Shown: positions 46,225 through 60,130, numbered from the stretch's first letter. The stretch: DNA of 64,000 bases from Blastobasis lacticolella (GCA_905147135.1 LR990043.1:7909057-7973056), one strand, 5' to 3'. Translations and numbers: made by a program. Notes: a model not told the origin generated them from the sequence alone.

Positions 46225-49200
46225 CTATGTAGGTATTAATATGGGTGTCGGAGGGTATTAAATATTAAAATTTAATGACTGTCTGACAATTGTAAACGGC
46301 AAATTAAAAATAAGCTAACCACAACCATTATGTTTAGTTTAAACAATTTTGGTTACGTTAATTAGAATAAAGCAAGCCATGATTCAGCCACAACAGCGCA
46401 AATACAAGCATTGTCTTCGACTACAAAATTAATAACAACAATGACTCAGTTTAACGGATAAATCAAATTACTTCGCCCACTACGCCGGCGAACAATGAAA
46501 CAAAATATAAACGTTTAAATATAAGCTTTATAATCGCAATTAATGCAAGACAATGTGGTGACTCCGGCGCAGCGGGCCAGGGCACTGAGAAGTTGCAGGG
46601 TAATCAATCAGCGATCACAGCCCTTCCCCTCTGTCTTTATGTTACACATAATTAATCACTGTATATAATTAAAATACACGATGACAAGGCGCGATCACCG
46701 CAATATTCGCCGCCGAGTAAGAATTCTTGCCAAGACTTGGCGACGTTTTTGCTGGGCTATCGGTTTTTATTGTTACAATGGTCTTGGAAGAGAATCGTTT
46801 CTGATACTAATTAATACGCATTGTCAGCGCCTCCGCGGCTGGCTCAGCACCTCGTCAAGGTTCCGTAATGAGCCACAAGATAATGTTAGGTTTGAGGCGG
46901 CTCCCAGCCATGCCTGGTGTAATTACCCGGTGACTCAGCACAGCTTTGTTCACCCTGCATAGGATCCGCGAACAAACTTGTTTTAATTAATTTCGTGTCT
47001 CGAACAAGCCTTCCAGCTGATTGTTATCTACTTAGTTCCTGTTAGCGCTCCGGACGCCCCGGTAATGAAGCAACACATTGTTCTAAAGTCAAGTTATTAA
47101 TTTGATACCATTGAATGAGCTAGTAATTGTTCGCTAACGATCCCCTATGATCTGCGATCGCTTTACACTCGGCTCGGCTTCGGTTGGCGTTCGCGCTCGG
47201 TGTTCCAAAAACAAATTATCGAACTGTAATCGTCTCATGGTATCTGTTGGAGTTGCAAACTGCTCTCGCACTCGCCGTCCCGCGATCGCGTTTCCGTGCC
47301 GTTTCTAAAAAGGCATTATTGTATGACAGGTAAGCTCCTTGTTTAGGTTTTATTGTTTGGCGCGCCCGTTGCCCGGCAACCGGTGAAATATGGGCCCTGT
47401 CTTTACCCCGCTTATTGCTGTTATTAGCTAAGGATAGCTATTAATTTCAACATCTATTATGATACTAGTGCAATCGGACTGTTTTATCGCGGAATAAGGT
47501 TTTATTTCAAATTTATTGCACCGTTATGTAGTTTTAGCTTTCCCTTTGCTTTGTTTCGTTACCTTTCTATTGTGTAAGCAATTAATGAAAAGGTTACTTT
47601 ATTTTTATATACTTAATTAAGGCGTTCACTGTTTTTATGACTTGTCACTTCTACGGAAGAGCAGTTACAAAGCCGTAATAAGCTACACTATCAATTAAAC
47701 AAACATTAAATTTTGTGGCAGCTCATAATCATTCATCATAACAGCACCGATGGCGATTAAGACAACGTAACGTTTTATAACAGCCCACATAAAGAGACGG
47801 GCTTCAAAACAATAATTAGTACCAATTACAGCACAGAATCTCTCCACAATCAAATAGAATGAGTTGGCACAAGTCGAGTGGCCCCACGCGGTGAGGAATT
47901 AAGGAAATCCCCTCTCTCTTTCTGTACAAGGGAACAATGTTGCAACTATCCCTTGCCCTCTCGAACCAGTCAGAATTTGGCCTTCGGATGTTAATAGTGC
48001 TAACAAGTGGTTTCACATTTGGTCATTTGTGGTGATTACGAGTATGTTAATCACAACTCTTTGTGTGAGAACACCATATGGTAAGCAATAAACAAAGTAC
48101 ATATTTGTAGGAAACTACAAGAATGAAAGGATTTATTTCAGAATCGATTTCCAGTAAAGTGTTGCGGAAGATCGCTTCCAGATTACTTCAACCATTTAAC
48201 CCTGTCAAACCTAAATAGCACTAGAACAACACTCGCTCCTGACATTTAAAATATCGTTCTCCTCGGAGAGCGTCTCAAATCCCTTAATCTACCAACCAAG
48301 TTAATTTAATGCCAAGTTAAATGTCATTCCGATGTCCCTAAATTCTTTAAACAATCATTAGTTTCCATAGCCGTCCCCGTCTTCCCCACAAGACAAATAA
48401 ACTGTGGGTGACTGTTTATTTTTGTATGAGAGTTGAATTGCTCCTTCCAGGAATAGTGGTAACATGGGTAATCGTTCTGTAAATAACTGTTGTTAAGGTA
48501 AATATAGGGAGTAATAAGAATGCAGTGATTTCCAACGCAATCGTAGGATATAATAACAATAATTTCGAAGTAGACATTGGAAGACTGGACTTGGTTGGAA
48601 GTGAAAATGTAGTTTCGCATATTTGTAACTACAATGTAAGTAACGGCCAAATAGTAGTAATGCACATAAATACGCGAATGCACAAAGAGGTACGCTGGAG
48701 GTTCTTTTCCGCCAAACGGATAAGTAGGCAGCTATAACCTGTAATCGGAACCGGTTTAGCCAATGTGGACTTACGGCCGGGGAGAGGGCATGCGGTATCA
48801 AAGCAGGTGTTCCACGGGCCCACTGCCTCAATGAGAATTCCAAGGCGGGCCTTAAATGGTTCGCCTGAGATTTAGTTCGACGGCTAAACATAATTTTAAG
48901 TTCAGTAAAACTAGCACAGCTGGCGTATCGAAGCGGCAAAGAAACGGAGCAAGTTCGGGATGCTGTCAGGAGTGTTGCCTCCGAAAACTTGGTATCGGCA
49001 ATGATCCTCGCATCAAGCTATGTTAAGACGTTCAGGGGACCCCGGGTGTGTTTATAACGCTTGTTTAATAATTTAGCAGCGGCGGCGTGGGGCCGCCGGC
49101 CTGCATGCTGAATAATGCATGCAACAATAATATGAGGAGGCTAGACTGTCTCTTTCTATTCAATATCGAAATGCATAGGTAATGGCACCCTTTAAATGTT

Positions 49201-50019
49201 TAAGCAGTTCTGCGAGATTGATACCGATTAGGAATTACCTTTTAGAGTTATTACACGGTGTAAGTACATTTTATCACGAGTATGCGAATAGAGTTGACTG
49301 CAATATCAGTGTGTGCACGTCGTATTAGTTACGAGTATATCACATTAGATTTTATTGTGTCGAAAGAAAAAATACCTGTCATAATGTCTATTCTTTTTAA
49401 ATATTTCCCATTCAATTTGAAATGTAAATGCAATAATGGTTTTACGACGCTTAAATAAGTCATTATAGGAAATTTTATTGCCATTGCACAAATAATTCAC
49501 GATAAGATAGCTTTCGAAATTTCCATGGCGTCGAGTACCTACTACCTACCGTTATGTGTATGGTTTATTTGCATAGTAAGCGAGTTGTTTCGTCGCTATT
49601 TAAATATTAGGAACTAATGTGTAGGTAGAGAGCCAGCCAGCCGGAACTGGTTATGTTGTAGCGTAATGTTCTCACTAAGTAAAACACTTGATGGTTGGTT
49701 ACTTGTGTATCATTTGGGAACACCATTGTTTCTAGAATTAAACACGCCGGAGTCATTGTCGTTCACATTTCGTGTTTTGTTGTATTCGCTTTGTTTGTTT
49801 TTACCTGCTTTTTGTTTCTCACGAGTGCTCCCGTCTATTATTTGGGCATTATCCCTCTCAGAGGTCTCTTCGCTTCCTTGGGCAGCCCCAAGTTGGCATA
49901 TGCTAATTTAAAGTTTGCTATAATAACTTGTATAATTTGCTCGGCGGACGTGCATGGTGTATTTGCATAGGGGGTGCAGCTGAATGCGTTTAATTCGTTA
50001 ATAAATCAGGCTGCGGGGT
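46225..50019. other. Non-coding stretch with a weak plus-strand first-exon candidate
   Basis: CpG-richer sequence at 47165-47300 leads to ATTGTATGACAG|GTAAGCTC (exon end 47329), a good donor just after an ATG. No partner exon was recognised, so it is noted only as a candidate. Confidence 0.35.
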
Positions 50020-50120
50020 GGCCGGGGTTCATTAGACAGGTCGCCCGGGGCCTTCCGGGGCGTCCCGCGCCCACTCCACTGGGGCACGGCTGCGACCCGT
50101 CCAGACCGGGACCGGACGGC
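50020..50120. promoter_or_regulatory. CpG block
   Basis: GCTGCGGGGTGGCCGGGG and CCGGGGCCTTCCGGGGCGTC give a sharp local GC peak with AATTCGTTAATAAATC just upstream. No exon signals are convincing. Confidence 0.3.
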
Positions 50121-50226
50121 GAACTACAGATTTCGGTTTTCGGATTATTTCAATCTAATAAAGAAGAAAATACTTTTATGCGGTGGATTAAGAATATAGA
50201 ATAAAGTTACTTTATTTACTGTGCTA

Positions 50227-50272
50227 CTTACAAATCCGTAGTTATTTTCTCATGTAACTACAGATTTGTAAG
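50227..50272. repeat. Small hairpin, 18-bp arms
   Basis: CTTACAAATCCGTAGTTA at 50227-50244 and TAACTACAGATTTGTAAG at 50255-50272 pair at 17 of 18 positions around a 10-nt loop. Probably a decayed MITE end pair. Confidence 0.75.
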
Positions 50273-52429
50273 AAAAAAATATAATCAGTTACTTATAGTA
50301 TTTAGAAACTCATTCATTTCATCTCTCATTTCATTTCTAAATCCAGACAGAGGTATCGCTCAGTATAATACGGAAATAGAAAACGACACTAATTCGGCTT
50401 CCATTTCCCCGTCACTACGTGAGTCCTTCTATCCGGTGCATTTAATTTGGCCGGAGTAATGGATGATGGATGCGTCGCTAATTTGATTCGTCGGTTACAG
50501 ATTGGCTGCGATGCCTTTCAGTGCATTGTCATCGTGATCTACAATCGAATTAGGAACCTTTTTCGAGTGCCGTTATAATTTAGTCGTCCCCCTTTCAATT
50601 TGGACTAATAAAAGCTTTTAGGCTAGGGCTTTATTGGTGCATTAAGCCTCGTAATCAAATTTACCGTCCCATACAAACTTATATAGTATTCTTTTAGTAC
50701 TAGTATTCCGATGGACATGTCATGTCAACCCCATGTAGTAGGATGGGGGCCGGGGGATGATGATAATAATATTGTAAGTAATATTTCTACTATGAAACTT
50801 GTTTTTTGTGCCATAACATCCACGTTAAACTCGAGAAAGTCATTAAAATCCACCGAGAAAGACACCCTGGCTTAATATCTTTAGTATCTTAATGTAAGTT
50901 CTACGTTTAAAATAAAGTAATTAATTTGGCTCTCATGAGTTGAGCTTATCGCTGGCATAAATTAAGGTAGATATTAGCGCGCGGGCGCGTCGGCCACGCA
51001 CGCAGAGAAACTTTTAATTGCATTCAGTTCCATCACAGGCGTCAACAGCCGGAGCGGGCGTTGTGAACATACCCTTAGATAGGTGTCTTCATTCACAGCT
51101 GATAAATTGAATACAATTTATTGTCTTTCACAATTGTTTGGAATATCGACGCTTTATGTGTATTTGGATAATTTAGTGTGAGTCCGATTAGAAAGACCAA
51201 TTTTGTTTATAACAGTTTCCCAGATTAGATCTTCAGACGAACGTGTATTTTTGGAGGTTAGAAGTGAAAAAAGAAACGGACAATAATACAACGGAAAAAA
51301 TTAACAATAAATCAAGCTTTTGGAAATTAAAATTGTCACCATGTATCCGCTGCCCGGCTTGCATAAACATAATACAATGGAGGCCAGGACCGGACGAGAA
51401 GACTCATTAATTTAGATGATTGTACAATTATCTAAATATAAGCGGAGCGAGACGCGGCGGGCGGGGGAGGGGCTCTCCAACCCGAAAAGGAGGGAGGGGT
51501 GCGGGCACTCGTTTTTAATTAAACCAGCGATGAAATGAAGTGGTCCGTATAATATTGCTTAGACATGTTTTAAATTAATTTCAACCAGTCTTATTAATAG
51601 GAATGATTAAACGAAATAGCTAATCTCCTAATGCTCGATTGCCAATTATAAATTACATACAAGATTGCTTCGGTATTATAATGTTGATCATTGAGGTCGT
51701 TGCGATGTAAATGTATTTAATTTAAGTCTGATTCAAACAAAAGCGACGCCAATGAATTTCTTTGTTATAATAACGTGATTCTGAACTTCACAAATTACTT
51801 ATTGAAATTCCTTTATTATAAAACAAATTACAAGCCGTTCCAACGTATAAATTGGCTTATGGATTCAATAACAACACACTGAATGAAACCCTCTGACGAG
51901 CCCGTGGAGAAGGGTTGCGCGCCTCTCTTCTCTATTTGTTTTTCGTTAAAGCTTTAATTAAAAGTAGGTTTATTTTAAAGAAAATTGATGTTCAAAGTAA
52001 ATAAATCCTTGATGGTTTAATTATCTCTTTGTAATTGAGTTTCACCTGGCGATAAAATAATTAGTGTTATCTTCACGAGCTGCATATTAATTAATTTTGT
52101 TTCAGGGGAATTTGACGCAATGTATTCTTTTACGTCTCCGTTTATCGTCATTTCAACATCATCGGTATCATCGCATCATCCACGAAGAAGTCAATTAACT
52201 ATATTTTTTCTCATTTTATTCAAATATTGAATCAATATGACACCTTTGTGATATTCTGATATTTTTTTGCTTCAATGTGTAGTTTCTCAATATTATAGGG
52301 CCGGATATCGTTTCAAAGATTTATTGCAACTGTTCTACAAAACTACTTTCGTTGTAAGTATTTTTATTTATTTATATTGAATTCTCAATGTTGTTTGGAT
52401 TGAGTGCTTTTATGTTGGCAGCGCATGAT

Positions 52430-53150
52430 CGTCGCGGCGGGAAAACACACGTGCCCGTCGCGGCCATGCCGCTGCTCCTGTCTTGGAACACAGACTCGAC
52501 TGTCGCTGTTTTCGTATCGAAAACAATAACATTTTCTTGATGACATCACCATAGTTTATTAGAAGACTCGAATGTTTATTAACATTCGCAGTTAGATGCC
52601 AAATCGCGTGCAGCACCGTTCATTCGATCGTCTCCGCTTGGCACACTTGCAGAGCCAGATAGTTACCTAAAGGCTTTGTCCTCTGGGGGCTGTCGGCCGC
52701 GCGTCCAGGCCGAGCCTCGAAGGACCGCCCGGTCTCCGCACCGGCACGATGCACCAAACAAAAAAACTCAACAATAACCAAAAAAACACAACCAACGTAT
52801 GAACTCAATCAAATACACCGCCGAACGCAGTCTCGTACCAGTCGGGTTGAACTGGGTAAAATACCGAACACATAAAACTTCCAAGTGAAACTTTAAAACA
52901 AAACTGTACGGAGAACTTCGAAAAAAGTAACAATGTTCGCGGGGACCGGCGACACTTCCCCCGGCGGCGTGTCGGTCGCGACTGAGCACGCGGCCGGCGG
53001 GCGGGGAGCGGCGGGGCGCGGGGCGCGGGGCCGGCGCTCCCCGCGCGCCGCAGTATTATTTGATTAATTCGCCTCCCCTTGTACACTCGGTGAGTCGTTA
53101 CGAAGAACGACGTTAAGTTTTTAAATTTCAGTGAAGAGGACCGCAACCTT
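52430..53150 (-). promoter_or_regulatory. CpG-rich promoter-like region, possible first non-coding exon
   Basis: A CpG-dense core (52960-53060) is followed on the minus strand by TCAGT (52985-52981), an arthropod initiator-like sequence, and then less GC-rich sequence. A short ATG frame (MCSVFYPVQPDWYETAFGGV-F-D, then stop) and a weak donor (CTTTAG|GTAACT at about 52667) follow. A hydrophobic open frame at 52620-52808 has no ATG and an in-frame stop immediately upstream, so I do not call it a gene. It could be a distal LMO4 promoter or one for an unrelated transcript. Confidence 0.35.
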
Positions 53151-54547
53151 CACCTACTCCATAATACTTTAATTGAATTAATTAAGATCGACACCCGAGT
53201 GCGGAGATTAGACGTTAATAAGCGAACGCTGAGGAGACCGTTTGTTGTCGGTTAATTAGGCGGTCGTGGCGCGCCGCAGGAAAAAATCCCAACTTGGAAA
53301 TTAATGAGTGGTACCGAGAAACGTAAAGTCCCGCTAATTGGAGTGCATTTGCATACTGGAGTAAAACAAAGTCGAAGTGAGTTATTTTGACGAAGTCAGA
53401 CAGATGCTTGCTAACGACCGGCTAACAATGCATCTTGTGCTGGCGGCGGGCGGAGCCGGCGCCGTTCATCACCAGATACTACAGATAGCGGTTCACATGT
53501 GCTAACGAATAAATCCAACTACATATGGCTACGTCAATAAACAAGAAATTAAAAATTGTACTTTTATCGAAGTTGTGATTGATTTTGGAGAGACCTCTCA
53601 TTGCATCAGTAATAGAGATGATGATGATGTAATTATTTATATAACAATCATAAATTTTAAAATTACTGTGAGCTTGGTATTGTCTGCTGAGCTCAATTAT
53701 CAGGCACCTATTATAAACCAACACAACATACCCAATGAAGTGATCGATCAGGATAGACTAAACAACCCAGATGATGCCATCCAATTTAGTCATAATAATT
53801 AGGTGTAATGCGTGGAGCAAACAAAAAAATTTTAACGCGTTCGGGTGATGGAGGCCGCTAATGATTTGTTTTTTTTTTTAATAAATATATAAGTATAACA
53901 AAAACAAACATTCTCGTTTCAATTTTAATTTGTGAGTACAATTTTAGTAATTTTAAATATAATTCGTAACTTCAATTATACATTTTCAAACTGATCCATT
54001 TCATAGTTTCGTACAATTATCATTATAATACTGACGCAAGTGTTTTGGTAGCGTAGAATGTTCGACAAATATTTTTAGGTCATTTACAAAATGTGCCTTC
54101 GTTTCGTTTGATTAGACTTTCAATCATCGTCTAAGACATATTTAAAAAACATCGGAGAAAAATTCAGATTTTAACAGCACTCAGCACTTAAACATTTTTC
54201 TCAGGTCCAATATTGGAATCACGTGCTATACCTACATATATTGCGATTCCTGATTCATCATTACGTTTTTCGTGTACATTTACCAATTTCCTGTTAACTT
54301 TTTGAGGAAATAAGAGGCGTTTCTCTCCATATTACATCAAAAAGACAAGCGTATCCTCCCACGGTAATCGCGGCGTCGCTTTACAAGAAAGAGGTGGTAC
54401 TCGTCCGAGCTCGGCCAATTTCGGGCTAATTCAATATTCGGGACGAGGTATTATCGGGTTAATTCGGCTTAGGGCGATCGATCAGTGCGCCGGGGCAGGT
54501 GGGCGCTGGTCCTGCGCGAGCGTAGATGAGACACTACCACGGTACTT

Positions 54548-54620
54548 CGTTTTTTTTACCGTTAAGGTGGCAAGCGATTCTATGGGCTGCGTGTTGGTAA
54601 GGCATCGAATACACCTCTGC
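54548..54620 (+). repeat. Lepidopteran dispersed repeat fragment
   Basis: CGTTTTTTTTACCGTTAAGGTGGCAAG and a diverged remainder match the repeat at 6133. It ends close to the foldback at 54635. Confidence 0.6.
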
Positions 54621-54634
54621 TTAATCCAGTAATC

Positions 54635-54803
54635 TAAGTCATCAGAGAGCAGATCAAAATGGAATGTATGCTTACAGAATAAGGTATATTTTCGTATTAC
54701 TTATATATTTTATAACCCGCTCCGCTCTCCAAAAGGTGTGACACAAAAACAGACCTTATTTTGTGAGCATACATTCCATTTTGATCTGCTTTCTGATGAC
54801 TTA
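54635..54803. mobile_element. Foldback element with ~50-bp arms
   Basis: The left arm (54635-54684, TAAGTCATCAGAGAGCAGAT...) and right arm (54754-54803, ...ATCTGCTTTCTGATGACTTA) are about 90 percent complementary and surround a 69-bp AT-rich centre. No coding sequence. This is the longest inverted repeat by arm length that I noticed. Confidence 0.85.
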
Positions 54804-57800
54804 GGCTGTTGGAGCAAAGGTGTAGACGATGCCTATTATATTTAAATTACTGTCGTCGTAGACGTCTGCAAAATCCTGTAAAAATAATGTTATTCTTTTT
54901 TTGCAGTAATGCGACTGTCACGAGAATCGTCTACATTTTGTACTAAAATGCGAGAATATCTTCTGTAAAATCTTTTGCTGCAATCGATAAAGTTGAGTGT
55001 TAAACGTCGTTTTTCTAATAAATTTGCAGTCGAAGATAAGTACACCTATTAATTCGAAGTTGCGAATAAATACGAGACGATATCATATCTGACCTGTAGA
55101 TATTTAAAGTTGTGTTTTGTATTAACTATGGAAACTGTAGAAATTCCCACATATACCATTTCGCTCGATAAGTTAGCGGGATGAATGCAACAGGCGCCCG
55201 TAGTAGGGGCCTAATATCTCTGAGAAGCCGCGGCCGGCGAGCCCGCTCGCTCTGAAATTAATCTTTGTTTAAAGTTAATGGGGCTTATTAATCACAGGCA
55301 TTATGTCTAGATGAATATAATGTGGTAATCGGTGACTCAGACCGGCTGGATACTATCGAGGCTTTATTACGAAAATGAATTCACCATTACGAAACCACTC
55401 ACAGACGGATTAGTGTAGAAAATGATGGGGAACCGTTATTTGTATCGCATTAACTTGGCGGGCTGCGTCTCTGGGATCAGTGCTGTCGCAAGATCACAAT
55501 TTCAGATATGATTTGTCAATTAGCTACTAATAAGTACCTAGAAATCAGTTATGTAGCACACGTAACACAAGCTTTGCTTACTTTGGAGCTTCATGACGCT
55601 ATTTGAAATTGTTCAATTGCAAAATTAGACAATAAAACCTCGTCAGTATAGAAGTGCAGAAACAATCTGATACTAAAACTTCTCCCGAATTAAGAGAAGA
55701 CTGCAGCCCATGTCCCCATCAGTACATATTATAAAGCAAAGTCCCACGTCGCGTCTATATGCCTGACTGTTCGCGATAAACTAAAAAACTAGTAAACAGA
55801 TTTTCATGCAGTTTCCACTACTAGACATCGTGATTCCTGACAAAGGTTTTGCTGTATAATTTGCTAAGATTACTACCCGTACGAACCCTGAGCGGGTTGC
55901 CAGTCCTATACCAAACAAGATACGTGTGACACCACCCGGCGGCATACGAAACAAGGCATCAAATTAAGGCGCACAACACCTCCGCAGCTAAGGGTGGCGG
56001 GCACAATGCGCCAAATGACGGCCTCCGGTACGCAAATGAAGAATATTGTCGGCCAGTAGTGAATGCTCCTTAATGATGGAGCTGGTGCAACGCTGCGCTA
56101 CAGGCCCCGGCCTACAGACGGGATGCGACGGAACGCTCCCACACTGCATTTGCGACGATTGTCGAACGTTGATTCTTAATTATTGGACGTACCTAGTGTG
56201 GCCTTAAAAGCCTGGGTCGCCAATTTCGTGGTAGATTTCTTGTGAGACTCTTTAAGGTGTTGTTGTTCAGGAAACGAGGAAATTTGGTATGATTTGGAAG
56301 AGGGTTAAAAGTATCGGAGCGGTTAAGTAAAAGGTCAAAATTTTGTAATTTTTTTTATTTATTTTGCAAAATTATTCTTTTACCGATACCTAAGTATAGT
56401 AATGATTGACGAGAGTCTTGTTACTTCATATGTAGGTACTGTTTTTACTGTAGCTTTAGTAGATTAGAAAAGTTTAATACGTGCATCTCGAAAAGGTATA
56501 TCCTCTTTTTTTGTTGCATAAAACAACAATTCAAGTACTACTGCAATTTATTTATCATCAACCATCGCTGGTAAGTATTCAGTATGGTACTGAGCCAATT
56601 TTTTTACTTGTTGCCTCTACGTACTTATATAAAGAACAATATTCCTCCAGTTCCTCGCAACTAGCCCAAAACGCAGACGTGGAACACTTCAACCGATGCC
56701 TTGCTTCATTGCGAAGGTAATATGGCTCTCCGCTCTCTATATTACTATCCACCAGTTGTAAAGCAGGGAGAGACAAACGTTTATTATAATACACGTTATG
56801 AGGGCACTAAATGTCGAAAACGGTGACTTTTGCCAGCTCTGGTTGCGTATTGTGATACTTGGAACTTTTCTGAGTTTCTTTCTTTTTAGATAACGCTTTC
56901 GTCGCTTTATTTGAATAGGTTTTAAATATATATACTTATGTTAAATTTAGATATACAAATGTAACTTGCTCAATGAGTTTTGTATTATGAGTATTGTGAT
57001 GTCAAAATAAATAATGTCTATGTCTATGTCTAAAATAATCTGTGACGAGTCGTTTACAAGCATCACATACACAGCTGTAAGTACCCTCCTGGGTACATTT
57101 AAAGTACCTAGGTACCTAGTAGCTTTTAATGTGTGACATTCAATGTATAAGCTTCAGTAGTATTGGACGTTTATAATTTATGTGATTAGTTGTGCAAATC
57201 CAATAAACACTTTAAATAAGTATAAGAGCAATTCAAATTTTGATTGTGGTAGTAGTGAAATTAGGTATGTAATTTTGTCAGCAGCGGGTCATTTTCGTAT
57301 TTACAATAGTCTATAACGAAAACTTGGTCATAAACTAACAAAAAAGCTTATGCTATGGCATTAGTGACAGAGAAAGAGAGACATAGATAACGAAACGACA
57401 AGGTCTGAAAGATAGATAACAATATCATGCGACCAAGCTTTCGTTATTGACCATCGTAAGAACGAAAATGATCAGATGCCGACAGTATTATTGCACTACT
57501 TACGGATAAAGATAAAATGTGGCCGTTTAAACTTACTACATATTACAATATAGATAAAAGCAACTCAGCCGTTTGAAGAGGTGGCACTTAAATACGCAAT
57601 ATTGTAGCCTAGAACACCATTCGAAAATAAACGCGGCCGTAACAGATTTCGTGAATGCGCCGCTGGGCCGCGTGCCAAGCGTTCCGAACTCGCGTAACTT
57701 TCAATTCCCCCAACATTTTTCATAATTTAATTGACATTGCACGGAGATAAGTTTAGAAATATAGGGTACGCCCTAGAGACCGGGTTCTTTTGTAACAATC

Positions 57801-58099
57801 GACGCATTCGTTTGGCATTTTTGATGGACTAGTTCTTTAATCGTAGCTATATAATTTCAAGCTAACTTTCATAGCTTTGTCTCCTAAACTGTGATGTTTC
57901 AAATTCCACATTTTCAGTCACTGAAATTGATATTCGACAATATACCTACGACTTTCGAAGATAGCGGAGAAAATATATTTTGGTTCATATGTCGTTATTA
58001 ATGGAGATATGTGGCTAGAAAAAAAATCGATACCTATCGAAATCTCACAGCGCGAGATGAGCCTCCAGACCTCAGAGTGGACCAGGTGAATTAGAACGT
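54804..58099. other. Non-coding stretch
   Basis: Contains a decayed dispersed-repeat segment (about 55740-55890), a GC-balanced patch at 55920-56170 without a supported frame, and AT-rich sequence. Confidence 0.5.
56920..57035 (+). repeat. Retroelement-like 3' tail with ATGTCT repeats
   Basis: AT-rich sequence with CTCAATGAGTTTTGTATTATG and AATAAATA leads into three ATGTCT units. A simple-repeat tail after a poly-A-signal-like motif is typical of LINE 3' ends, but no coding homology is visible. Confidence 0.4.
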
Positions 58100-58470
58100 C
58101 TATGAAACGTGTCAGAATTCCAGAATAAATTACGATGGCTGCATATTTCCCTGCGCAGAGACTTAAAAGTCCTTTCTTTTCTTTACAATGTTCTATTCAA
58201 TCCTGCCCCTCCTCCATGTCTGAAAGATAGCTTTCCTCAATTCTCAGCAGTCTGCTTTCTTTATCCCGTCTCACCCTTGCTGTACCACCTCACTCTGCTA
58301 ACTTCTACCATAATTCTTCTACTATGCAAGCAATACGATGCTGAACTCGCTTGCCAGATAATGTAAGACTAGCTCACACTGCCTGTGTTATAAAAAAGAA
58401 GTCAGAGATCTTTCTTTCTATACCCTTCGTCTGGGTCCTTCCTTCATTGTTTTTTGTTATTCTGATTTAA
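58100..58470 (+). mobile_element. LINE ORF2 C-terminal relic
   Basis: The plus frame from 58109 reads LSEFQNKLRWLHISLRRDLK, then VLSFLYNVLFNPAPPPCLKD. This is the post-reverse-transcriptase segment common to jockey/CR1-type LINE ORF2 (LxWLPIxxRRxLxxLxxLYxILFNPxxPxYLK). It loses the frame soon after and ends in an AT-rich tail. No complete element is present. Confidence 0.75.
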
Positions 58471-59929
58471 TTTGGTTTATGTACTTGCCTACGTAATTCA
58501 TTGTAGTCTTAGTTATAAGTTAAAAAAATTTATTTTATTTTATTTAACTTTTTTCCGTTGTTTCTTAAAAGCGTTAAAATATTGTGCCAGGTCCCTTAAT
58601 TGCAGAAAAGTACCGAAGGCTAGCCACCTTCCGGCGTATAATATGTCGTTGGAAATAATATAACCATTAAACGTATAAACTACAACCTAGATATTCCCGC
58701 CCAATCATCACCGTACTATCAAACAGACAGCATTACTGTCACCAAACACAACAATCTCGCCCGTAATAACGATACCACAGACTAAAAAGTAGACAGTGCT
58801 ACTGGCAGGTGCAAGATTTACTGTGCACGCTTGACCCAGACCTCTAGCTGCAAATTGCCGGCACAAAAGACGCGACGACGCAGCTCTCGAGACGTTTGAC
58901 CCCGGACTCGCCCCAGCCGTCAAAAAGGGGTCGAACTCGGTACGAAACCAGCTTTTCAAGTTATGTAGCTATTTAATAAAGCATATTGAAGTAAAACAAG
59001 TACTTCTTTTACAGTTTCAAGGTTATAACGCAAGCTAGCAACTCATTTCATCAGATTAGAGGTAATGAAATAAAAAAGGAGAATTTATGAAGAAGTCATC
59101 AGAGGAATTAAATTGTGCTTTCGCCATGAAGTTTTAATGTTGTGCCACACGCAAGCGCCGGGTTCTCGTAATGTTTTAAAGCTGTGCCTACAGCACGTGA
59201 CAACGATTGAAATTTTGAATCGATCACAAAAGTAGGTGGGTTTGTTAAAGAACATGATACACCTCGTGACGGTTTTTTGATGGTTAATAACTTCATACTT
59301 AATAAAACATTCATCTATTGTGGTTAAAAATTCTCCATATTTATCATGCAATTAATATTTTTACTTATGGATAGACGAATGCTGCCGAAATGTAGATGGC
59401 ATTTATATTTTTATTAAAACATTAAAGTATAGCTACATCGCATCGTGGCGTCGTCACCGTGACACAGTGCAAATGATCTCTGGCCGTTGAGCGGTGGGGA
59501 TCTTTTCGTGTAAAGTTACTTTGAGATTGTGTATGATTACACTCTCGAATCATCTTTGAAGAACAAGTGTCAAGTACTTAGTGATAAATTAAGAATGACG
59601 CGGTTCATAGCAAAATAATACACGTAACTGCGCTCTTTGGTGACGAGGCGCCAATTACGAATTCCTAAACGACGCGAGGATGTGGCCGGGCCCTTATCCA
59701 ATAGCGATTTAACGAACCAGGTACATTGCAACCGTTATCAGTCGAAGTTGCTAATTACATCACTGCGTGGTAGACTTTGCGCTGCCAGAAATAAGTATGA
59801 GTTAATTCGGCGGCGGCAACAGCTGTCGCGGTTCAGGGCTCGACGCGGCGTCATCGAACGAGCGCATTACGTTCGATTGTAGGCCCTCCCGCGGCCTAAT
59901 TGCCAGCATTGTACCGGCATGCAGATGTG

Positions 59930-60130
59930 AATGGGCTTTGATTTGGGGCGGGCGGGCGCGGGGGGCGGGGGTCGGGGCCAGGGGACAAATCGCTCGTTAC
60001 GGCTGCAGGTAAACTTTCATTGAGCGTCGGAAGGCGTCGGACGTGAGAGGCGGCCGACAAAATGCCCTCGTTATTCGCCGCCGAATCACTCGCTCATTGT
60101 GCCCGGGGAAACGGTAGACGCGGTCGCCGA
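59930..60130. promoter_or_regulatory. G-rich/CpG block
   Basis: GGGGCGGGCGGGCGCGGGG and GGCGGGGGTCGGGGCCAGGGG make the densest G-run stretch in the window, a strong G-quadruplex candidate on the plus strand. It is followed by CpG-rich sequence without a supported frame. A second short block lies at 60390-60430. Confidence 0.4.

Noticed and set aside
48493..48939. Minus-strand 148-codon frame
   Set aside because: Overlaps shorter frames on both strands with no family resemblance; likely chance or a decayed retroelement.
52620..52808. Hydrophobic minus frame that looks like a signal peptide
   Set aside because: It starts at TTG, has a TGA immediately upstream in frame, and no ATG or acceptor supports it. 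It may only be transcribed 5'UTR.
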